The position numbers were made by a program, and so were the translations under genes. Below the pieces are notes generated by a model, which saw only the letters and a list, made by a program, of their open reading frames with translations, was not told the DNA's origin and did not search any database. From positions 1 to 23,335 of the forward strand of contig JAVBYA010000095.1 of the NCBI GenBank assembly GCA_030824295.1: a DNA stretch of 23,335 bases. Reading direction: 5' to 3'. The DNA comes from Bacteroidota bacterium (GTDB lineage Bacteria; Bacteroidota; Ignavibacteria; UBA10030; UBA8401). This document shows, piece after piece, positions 8,104 through 14,397 of this stretch (within the stretch, counting starts at the first letter, position 1; every line of letters begins with the position of its first letter).

Positions 8104-8469
8104 ATGGCGTACCTCATCCAACTGAAGACACATTCGGATAAGCGGGGGAATCTCACCGTGATCGAGAAGGAGATCCCGTTCGCAGTGAAGCGGACCTTCT
8201 ATATCTATGGAGTGGATGACTCCGTCCGCGGCGGTCACCGCCACCACACCACCTATCAGGCGTGCATCTGTGTGCACGGCAGCTGTGTCGTCTCCAACAA
8301 TGACGGCAACATCAAACAGGAGTTCGTGCTGGACCAGCCGAACAAATGCCTGATCCTTGAACCGCGGGACTGGCACACGATGCATCACTTCACGCCGGAT
8401 GCGGTCTTTCTGGTGTTCGCCTCCGAGCAATACGATCCTAAAGACTATATCTACGAGCAGTATCCATGA
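8104..8469 (+). CDS. fdtA: dTDP-4-keto-6-deoxyhexose 3,4-ketoisomerase (FdtA/QdtA-type cupin)
   Basis: Small 121-residue cupin of the WxcM/FdtA family. It would convert dTDP-4-keto-6-deoxyglucose to the 3-keto isomer, the substrate for the aminotransferase encoded next. The family's catalytic histidine motif is present as RGGHRHH at 42-48, with H45 and H47 at the positions of the paired catalytic histidines of characterised FdtA. Further conserved pieces are KRTFYIYGV (29-37) and CLILEPRDWH (82-91). A good Shine-Dalgarno AGGAG (8096-8100) precedes the ATG at 8104, one of the few clear ones in the cluster. The stop overlaps the next start (ATGA at 8466-8469). Whether the product is the galacto (FdtA, Fuc3N) or gluco (QdtA, Qui3N) isomer cannot be decided from sequence, so the symbol names the family type. 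Confidence 0.85.
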   Translation: MAYLIQLKTHSDKRGNLTVIEKEIPFAVKRTFYIYGVDDSVRGGHRHHTTYQACICVHGSCVVSNNDGNIKQEFVLDQPNKCLILEPRDWHTMHHFTPDAVFLVFASEQYDPKDYIYEQYP

Positions 8470-9548
8470 TCGATTACGAGAATCTGAGGAAAGCCAACGA
8501 ACCGTTCTTCGAGGAGTATCAGCGGTCATTCACCGGATTATTGGAGAGCGGATGGTTCATCCTCGGCAATGCAGTGAAGCAGTTCGAATCCGAGTTTGCA
8601 GCATTCAACGGGAATAAGGAATGCATCGGCGTTGCCAACGGTCTTGATGCATTGATCCTCTGTCTCCGTGCGTTGGATCTGGAGAAGGGGAGTGAGGTGA
8701 TCGTTCCTTCCAACACGTATATCGCGACCATACTCTCCATCCTGCAATGCGGTCTCACCCCTGTGCTGGTGGAACCGGATATCGCTACCTATAACATCGA
8801 TCCCCGATCGATCGAAGCAGCGGTCACTCCGCGGACGAAAGCAGTGATGGTGGTGCATCTGTACGGGAAGGCATGCGATATGGATGCCATTACCGCTGTG
8901 ACGAACAAGCACGCTCTGGCTCTGATCGAGGATTGTGCACAATCGCACGGTGCGAAATACAAAGGACGGATGACCGGGACATTCGGTTACGGCGCCTTCA
9001 GTTTCTATCCGACCAAGAACCTGGGATGTCTGGGTGACGGCGGTGCGGTAACGACGGACGATGCTGGGTTCGCCAAGGCGATACGCATGCTGCGGAACTA
9101 CGGTTCGGAGAAGAAATATTACAACGAAGTGGTGGGATACAACTCACGGCTGGATGAGATCCAGGCCGGTTTCCTGTCCGTGAAGCTGAAACGTCTTGAT
9201 GAGATCACGGCACATAAGCGTTCCCTTGCGGCTTTATACCATCAGGGATTGAAGGACGATTTCATCAAACCGCAGCAGCATGCGGATTATTTCGATGTGT
9301 TCCATATCTATAATATCCGGCATCCGAAGCGGGACGAACTGAAGGAATACCTGCTGAAGAATGGGATCAGAACTGAAGTGCATTATCCGGTCCCGCCGCA
9401 CCGCCAGAAAGCGATGTCCGGAGTGCTGTTGAAAGGGGAATTCCCGTTGTCCGAAGAGATCCATGCCACAACGCTGAGTCTGCCGATCTCTTTCTGTCAC
9501 TCCGAAAGCGAGGTCCGTCAGGTGATCGAGGTGATGAACCGCTTCTGA
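8466..9548 (+). CDS. fdtB: DegT/DnrJ/EryC1-family sugar aminotransferase (FdtB/QdtB-type)
   Basis: PLP-dependent aminotransferase of 360 residues, usual family length. Key positions are ANGLDAL (57-63, phosphate binding), SNTYIAT (82-88), LIEDCAQSHGA (153-163, with D156 contacting the pyridine nitrogen) and SFYPTKNLGCLGDGG (179-193), in which K184 is the Schiff-base lysine. HPVP-type acceptor motif HYPVPPHRQKA lies near residue 308. With the adjacent ketoisomerase it should convert dTDP-3-keto-6-deoxyhexose to the 3-amino sugar using glutamate. The usual acetyltransferase (FdtC/QdtC) and the RmlA/RmlB enzymes that make the precursor are not in the window. This is the last gene of the plus-strand cluster; its TGA directly abuts the stop of the convergent gene. 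Confidence 0.9.
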   Translation: MIDYENLRKANEPFFEEYQRSFTGLLESGWFILGNAVKQFESEFAAFNGNKECIGVANGLDALILCLRALDLEKGSEVIVPSNTYIATILSILQCGLTPVLVEPDIATYNIDPRSIEAAVTPRTKAVMVVHLYGKACDMDAITAVTNKHALALIEDCAQSHGAKYKGRMTGTFGYGAFSFYPTKNLGCLGDGGAVTTDDAGFAKAIRMLRNYGSEKKYYNEVVGYNSRLDEIQAGFLSVKLKRLDEITAHKRSLAALYHQGLKDDFIKPQQHADYFDVFHIYNIRHPKRDELKEYLLKNGIRTEVHYPVPPHRQKAMSGVLLKGEFPLSEEIHATTLSLPISFCHSESEVRQVIEVMNRF

Positions 9549-10811
9549 TCAGCGGAGTGTGTCGAGGATGCCGGCGAGCTGTCCGGCAATGGAACTGCGG
9601 CTGAACCGTTGTGCGGCCGCAGGATCCGGCGCCATCGTTTCGACCTGCTGCAGAATATCATCCTGCGAGCAGCTGTACGGAAAGAGTTTGCCTGCATTCG
9701 ATCCCTTTAATATCTCCGCCACCTCCTCGTTATCATCACCGAACGCAATGATCCGGTTCCCCGTCCGGAGATACTCGAACAGCTTCCCGGGGACATGTCT
9801 CTTTTCCGTGGCGCAGACCAGCAGGAATTTCGCTGCACGCATTTCCCGTACCGCCTCATGGTATGGAAGAAAACCGATGTATTCGGTATGGGCATCCAAT
9901 CCCGCTTCGGATATTGCTCTGATGATCCCCGGACTCACCGTGCCGGCGAACCGGAGCCGGATGTTCCGTCCATTCCTGATCTCCTTTGCCACTGCCTTCC
10001 ACAATCCTGCGGGATTCTGATAGTCGAAAATGTTCCCGGCATGCAGCAGCACTTCCGGTGATGAAGCGACCGGCACCGCGGTATCCCCGGAGAAATTCTC
10101 CTCATTGTATCCCCAATACAGCACACTGGACTTCTTCTCCAGCCAGGGATATTTCTTCAGATACTCATTGCGTGAGCTGTTGGTGACGAAGACGGCATGT
10201 GCGGAGTGTTTCAACGTAGAGCGCTCGAAGTGCGTATCGAGTGCAACGGTCATCGGATTCCTCGTGAAACCCTTATAGTAGACGATATCCACCCACGGAT
10301 CGATCAGAACAGGAACGTGAGGGATATTGAATCGCTTACTGAGGCGCTTGCCGATCAGATGGGAACTGTGCGGCGGTCCGATGGAGATGATGACATCGGG
10401 ACGATCCTCCTTGATCATCCGTTCTCCTCCGCCGGCAGCGGAGAAGTACCAACCGATGCGCGCATCAGGGACGAAGAGGTTCATCCGGATCCAAATGGCA
10501 AGGCGGTGCTTCCAATCCGTATTGTCCTGCGAGATGGTCTCGGATGCGATGAGCGGTGCACCGCTCTTCTTGCCGAGGAAGGAACGGTAGAGCGAGAACG
10601 GCTCGTTCGCTGCTGTTTTGACGACGCGCAGAGAAGGATCGATCTCGGAGAGAAGACTCTCATCGGTATGCGAGAAAGAATCCTCGTCCACCGTCAGCAC
10701 GCTTGGCTGCCACCCGTGACGGGGGAGGTGCTTGATGATGTACAACGGCCAATGGAGCGACGCTTTCCCGGAGGGGGGCCAGAAGTACGATATGATGAGG
10801 ACCTTCTTCAT
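9549..10811 (-). CDS. GT4-type (GT-B) glycosyltransferase
   Basis: Protein of 420 residues with a GT-B layout. The N terminus KKVLIISYFWPPSGKASLHW is typical of GT4 enzymes, though the usual GG of the donor-side loop is replaced by GK. Then comes PDVIISIGPPHSSHLIGKRL in the first domain, and the second domain begins near EVLLHAGNIFDYQNP. The family's nucleotide-sugar site is seen as CATEKRHVPGKLFEYLRTGNRII, with the spaced acidic pair EKRHVPGKLFE. Predicted to transfer a sugar in lipopolysaccharide or capsule assembly. It starts 3 bases after the stop of the KdsC-like gene, so the two form an operon. The stop codons of this gene and of the convergent aminotransferase abut (TGATCA at 9546-9551). 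Confidence 0.85.
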   Translation of the reverse strand: MKKVLIISYFWPPSGKASLHWPLYIIKHLPRHGWQPSVLTVDEDSFSHTDESLLSEIDPSLRVVKTAANEPFSLYRSFLGKKSGAPLIASETISQDNTDWKHRLAIWIRMNLFVPDARIGWYFSAAGGGERMIKEDRPDVIISIGPPHSSHLIGKRLSKRFNIPHVPVLIDPWVDIVYYKGFTRNPMTVALDTHFERSTLKHSAHAVFVTNSSRNEYLKKYPWLEKKSSVLYWGYNEENFSGDTAVPVASSPEVLLHAGNIFDYQNPAGLWKAVAKEIRNGRNIRLRFAGTVSPGIIRAISEAGLDAHTEYIGFLPYHEAVREMRAAKFLLVCATEKRHVPGKLFEYLRTGNRIIAFGDDNEEVAEILKGSNAGKLFPYSCSQDDILQQVETMAPDPAAAQRFSRSSIAGQLAGILDTLR

Positions 10812-10814
10812 CGA

Positions 10815-11366
10815 CTATGCCTGACGGAGCCACAGATCGGCGATCTTTTCGCCCTTCCAATTCAGATCCAGCAGAAGATCGCAGACCTCACGGACCGCTC
10901 CATGCCCGCCGTCGCATGCACAGACGTAATCGGCCACTTTCTTGTTGATCACAGTGGCATTCGCCGGAGCGGCGGCGAAACCGACCTTCTTCAGCACCGG
11001 GATGTCATTGATATCATCCCCGATGAATGCGATCTCCTCCCAGGAAAGACCATATTTTGCCATTAACGTTTCGACGGCGCCGACCTTATGGGTGACGCCC
11101 TGATGGAGGTCGGTCACCCGCAGTCGTTCGGCACGCCGCTCGACGATCTTCGTCTTCTCCGTGGTGACGATCGCGACCCGGTATCCCGCCTTCTGCAGCA
11201 GCACGATCCCCATGCCGTCGCGGATGTTGAATTTCTTCAATTCGATCCCTTCATCCGAATAGTATGCGCCGCCGTCCGTAAGGACGCCGTCCACATCGGA
11301 GACGAGCATTTTGATCTTCTTCAGTTTTGCCGTGAGCCGTGCTGATGCCATGGTGTGTTCCTTCAT
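10815..11366 (-). CDS. kdsC: KdsC-like HAD phosphatase (KDO 8-phosphate phosphatase)
   Basis: Small C0-type HAD phosphatase of 183 residues, expected to dephosphorylate 3-deoxy-manno-octulosonate 8-phosphate on the way to CMP-KDO for lipid A core. Motifs in order: SDVDGVLTDG at 23-32 with nucleophile D24 and acid/base D26, NIRDGMGI around 47-54, IVTTEK (motif II, Thr), then GDDINDIPVLKKVG (motif III/IV) and the KdsC-typical GGHGAVRE near the C terminus. Two starts are credible. The ATG at 11366 is preceded by GGAG with a 5-nt gap, and an ATG five codons later (11351) is preceded by AAGGA; I use the longer. A related phosphatase for a nonulosonic acid is an alternative, since no other KDO gene is visible here. 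It is followed after 3 bases by the GT4 gene. Confidence 0.85.
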   Translation of the reverse strand: MKEHTMASARLTAKLKKIKMLVSDVDGVLTDGGAYYSDEGIELKKFNIRDGMGIVLLQKAGYRVAIVTTEKTKIVERRAERLRVTDLHQGVTHKVGAVETLMAKYGLSWEEIAFIGDDINDIPVLKKVGFAAAPANATVINKKVADYVCACDGGHGAVREVCDLLLDLNWKGEKIADLWLRQA

Positions 11367-11448
11367 AGATTCTCCGATAAACTACGAAAATATTGGTTCA
11401 TCCCAAAACGATGCATCATCTTCGGAGAAATAGTGGTACATTTCCGAC

Positions 11449-12150
11449 ATGAAGATCGCGGTCATTTCCGATATCCACGGGAACATTGAAGCATTCGAAA
11501 GCATTCTATCTCTGATCGCACAGCGTGATGTCGAAGCAGTGTATTGCCTTGGTGATGTGGTCGGGTATGGGGGGAGTCCCAACGAATGCGTGGAACTGAT
11601 CAGGAGGATGCATATCCGCACGGTGGCAGGGAATCACGACAAAGCAGTGACGGGCGAACTCTCCATCGATGACTTCAGTGCGGCGGCGAAGGATGCTGTA
11701 TTGTGGACGCGGAGCGTGATGAAACAGGAGAACATCTCTTTTCTGTCACGGCTGCCGATGTCATTCATTGAACACGGGGCACAATTCGTTCACAGCTCTC
11801 CGGACGAACCCGGTGATTTCCGGTACCTCCTGTCCCTGGGTCATGCGCTGGAGAGTTTCAGTGCGATGACCGAACAACTGTGCTTCATCGGCCACACGCA
11901 CCGGCCGGCGATCTACTGTGAGGATGGAACGACCGGTTCCGTATCGCCGTCCGTCAGGACGATCGTCAATGTAGGGAGTATCGGTCAGCCGAGGGACGGG
12001 GATCCGCGGAGCTGCTGCGTGTTGTTCGATACGGTGAGCCGTGACGTGGAGTATCTCAGAGCGGACTATGACATCGCGGCCGCTCAGGCCAAGATCCTGC
12101 AGGCAGGACTTCCATCCAAACTCGCGATGCGGCTCGAGAGCGGAATTTAA
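11449..12150 (+). CDS. calcineurin-like metallophosphoesterase (YfcE/MJ0936 type)
   Basis: Protein of 233 residues with the full set of metallophosphoesterase motifs: ISDIHGN at 6-12, LGDVVGYGGSP at about 34-44, AGNHD at about 59-63, a VHSSP block near 124-128, and FIGHTHRP near 153-160, followed by NVGSIGQPRDGDPRS. GDxxGYG and the NxGSxGQPRD pattern mark the small cytosolic subgroup of phosphodiesterases with broad or unknown substrates. It probably binds two divalent metal ions. No clear Shine-Dalgarno is seen before the ATG. The gene is divergent from the kdsC-like gene across 82 bases and is closed by a strong hairpin terminator, so it is probably monocistronic. The physiological substrate is unknown. 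Confidence 0.88.
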   Translation: MKIAVISDIHGNIEAFESILSLIAQRDVEAVYCLGDVVGYGGSPNECVELIRRMHIRTVAGNHDKAVTGELSIDDFSAAAKDAVLWTRSVMKQENISFLSRLPMSFIEHGAQFVHSSPDEPGDFRYLLSLGHALESFSAMTEQLCFIGHTHRPAIYCEDGTTGSVSPSVRTIVNVGSIGQPRDGDPRSCCVLFDTVSRDVEYLRADYDIAAAQAKILQAGLPSKLAMRLESGI

Positions 12151-12156
12151 AACAGC

Positions 12157-12183
12157 GAACCCCGGACATCACTGCCGGGGTTC
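12157..12183. terminator. bidirectional hairpin terminator
   Basis: A 9-bp perfect stem (GAACCCCGG at 12157-12165 and CCGGGGTTC at 12175-12183) with a 9-nt loop lies 6 bases after the stop of the metallophosphoesterase gene. It is followed by TTCATTTTC on the + strand, and on the - strand by GCTGTTTTAAATT. It therefore fits a shared terminator for the + strand phosphoesterase gene and the - strand sigma/anti-sigma/thioredoxin operon, which converge here. Confidence 0.8.
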
Positions 12184-12207
12184 TTCATTTTCAGATGGTT
12201 CGTAGAC

Positions 12208-12770
<563 letters not shown>

Positions 12771-12774
<4 letters not shown>

Positions 12775-13580
12775 GGTGTGTCGTTCTCGGTGAGTAGGGC
12801 TATCATCTCTTCTTTTTTCATGGTGCTGACAGCGGAACAGAGGGTGTTGTTCACTTTCCACATCACCACCGTCACGCCGTTCTGCTCATCCCGCACATAC
12901 CAGCCGCTCTCTTGCAGTGCGCTGCGCGCCTCTTCCGGCAGATTGATGGCGGTTCCCTGCATCGCTTCCTTCATGTCCGCCTGATAGATGTAGAGGATGT
13001 CCTTGTTGCCGACCTGATAGACCACATGGGCCAATTTGATGCCGTTGAAACTGGAGAGGACGCCGGCGCAGGAATTGCAGCCTTTCATCTTCGGAACAAC
13101 AACATCGAACGGGACCTCTTTGGAGAGGAATGACCGCACATCATCCTCGGAACTGACCAGCTGCGGCTTGATGGCGCCGCCGATGACCGCCTGATAATTC
13201 TTCAGGGATTGGGCGAGAATATTCGCTTCTTCCGGCATACCGGACCCGGACGGGAGGACCAGGGAATAGATGCCGACACCGATGATCGCGAACATCACAA
13301 CGGCGATCACCGGGTTCAGCCGGAATCCGAAGAGTTTACGGAACCAGGAAGAACCGGAGCGGTTCAGTGTGGCGTTCATGATACCGTAGTAGACATCCGC
13401 CGGCACGCTCTCGCGCGGCAGCTTGTCGTGCACAAGTTTTTTCGCTGCCTGCATGGATCGGAATTCGAAACTGCAATGCGGGCAAACAGCGGCATGCCGC
13501 ATCAGTTCGCTCGTGCGTTCTTCCGGGAGCCGTTGGTCAACGATCTCACAGACGCATTCTCTGAATTCACTGCAATTCAC
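12771..13580 (-). CDS. transmembrane anti-sigma factor with zinc-finger head and CxxC distal domain
   Basis: Protein of 269 residues, start GTG with AAGG upstream. The cytoplasmic head carries the zinc-binding anti-sigma motif Hx3Cx2C (H29, C33, C36) plus earlier cysteines C3, C9 and C11. It should hold the sigma factor encoded just upstream. One membrane span lies at about residues 90-110 (PVIAVVMFAIIGVGIYSLVL). The periplasmic domain resembles the C-terminal part of RsiW/ChrR-type membrane anti-sigma factors (LAHVVYQVG, then VTVVMWKVNN and STMKKEEMIALL). Unusually, it contains C168-N-S-C171 and a further C248, which could form a redox- or metal-responsive site. It lies 21 bases after the sigma gene and overlaps the TlpA-like gene by 4 bases. 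The anti-sigma role is firm; the redox sensing is inference. Confidence 0.85.
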
Positions 13581-13601
13581 ACGGACACCTTCGTTGCATC
13601 G

Positions 13602-14198
13602 TTAATCGTTCTTGTCTTTTTTAATGAACCCGCGTTTCTTCGCGTAATCGTACAGCTGGGCATACAGCAGTTTCCTTCCGCGGTGGAGCCGCGACCGGAC
13701 GGTCCCGACCGGCACCTGAAGGAATTCGGCGATCTCTTCGTATGCCAATCCTTCGATGTCACACAGGATCACCACCGTTCGGAATTCCTCCGGCAGCAAT
13801 TCCAGTGCTTTCGAGACATCATCATCCAGAAGCTGACCGAACATCTTCTCCTGAAGATCGTTGTCATCGGAGTTCTGGTCCCGGATGAGATTGTAGAATC
13901 CTTCGATCTCGTCGTAATCGACCTTGTCCGGCTCTTTGGATTCCTTCCGGTACAGGTTGATGTACGTGTTCTTCATTATCCTGAACAGCCATGCCCGCAA
14001 GTTCGTTCCTTGTTCGAACTTGTCCCAGAACCGGTACGCTTTCAGGAACGTCTCCTGCAGCAGATCGTTCGCATCATCACGATTCCCGGTCATCCGCAGC
14101 GCATAGTTGTAGAGCACCTCCATATGCGGAAGCGTTTGCTGCTCGAACTCCTTATGGAGCGGATTCGGCGGTATGACAGCGGTAAGGATAGGAAACAT
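13602..14198 (-). CDS. ECF (sigma-70 group 4) RNA polymerase sigma factor
   Basis: Protein of 198 residues with both ECF regions. Sigma2 includes LYNYALRMTGNRDDANDLLQETFLKAY and RAWLFRIMKNTYINLYRK (promoter -10 recognition). Sigma4 includes LPEEFRTVVILCDIEGLAYEEIAEFL and VPVGTVRSRLHRGRK, the helix-turn-helix for -35 binding. A long acidic linker between them (YDEIEGFYNLIRDQNSDDND) resembles the SigR-like ECF proteins common in the FCB group. The ATG at 14198 gives a normal N terminus. The frame continues to a TTG at 14234, which seems less likely because a candidate promoter overlaps that stretch; an ATG at 14126 would still leave sigma2 intact. It is co-transcribed with its anti-sigma factor and the TlpA-like protein, and is divergent from the TonB-receptor operon. 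Confidence 0.88.
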   Translation of the reverse strand: MFPILTAVIPPNPLHKEFEQQTLPHMEVLYNYALRMTGNRDDANDLLQETFLKAYRFWDKFEQGTNLRAWLFRIMKNTYINLYRKESKEPDKVDYDEIEGFYNLIRDQNSDDNDLQEKMFGQLLDDDVSKALELLPEEFRTVVILCDIEGLAYEEIAEFLQVPVGTVRSRLHRGRKLLYAQLYDYAKKRGFIKKDKND

Positions 14199-14229
14199 TG
14201 GGATTTTGCGATCCTGCCGCCGTTCAGAT

Positions 14230-14256
14230 AACAACGGCAGTACGCATCATAGTTCC
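14230..14256 (-). promoter_or_regulatory. possible ECF-type autoregulatory promoter
   Basis: Read on the - strand, GGAACT (14256-14251) is followed 15 bases after GGAAC by CGTTGTT (14236-14230). This resembles the GGAAC-N15/16-CGTT/GTC architecture of many ECF promoters, which commonly drive their own sigma gene. It would place the transcript start about 25-30 bases before the ATG at 14198. The motif is short and the match is by eye only. Confidence 0.25.
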
Positions 14257-14303
14257 GTTAAAATCGGTTCAATATGATCCAACTTACCAAAAACTTGACT
14301 GAA

Positions 14304-14339
14304 TTACAATGGAGCCGGGATAGACAGAATCCATTGTAA
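14304..14339. promoter_or_regulatory. perfect 10-bp inverted repeat upstream of TonB receptor (possible operator)
   Basis: TTACAATGGA (14304-14313) and its exact reverse complement TCCATTGTAA (14330-14339) are separated by 16 bases, in the 199-base divergent gap between the ECF sigma gene and the TonB-receptor gene, ending 58 bases before the receptor ATG. A TTGACT at 14295-14300 lies just before the left arm. The symmetry and position fit a binding site for a dimeric regulator, or alternatively an RNA stem in a leader. No regulator can be named. Confidence 0.45.
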
Positions 14340-14397
14340 CTGGGTGTAATTAACGGTACATTCTTCGATCATTCTGTCGTCATCTGAGTAGTCTACT

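Noticed and set aside
7717..8529. Open frame of 270 codons on the - strand
   Set aside because: It is antisense to the GT8-like, FdtA and FdtB genes, all with intact motifs; composition is that of a shadow frame.
10197..11066. Open frame of 289 codons on the + strand
   Set aside because: It runs antisense across the GT4 and KdsC-like genes and spans their junction; both real genes have clear catalytic motifs.
13209..14231. Long open frame of 340 codons on the + strand
   Set aside because: It is antisense to the anti-sigma and sigma genes, with an Arg/His/Phe-rich composition typical of a shadow frame and no recognisable domain.
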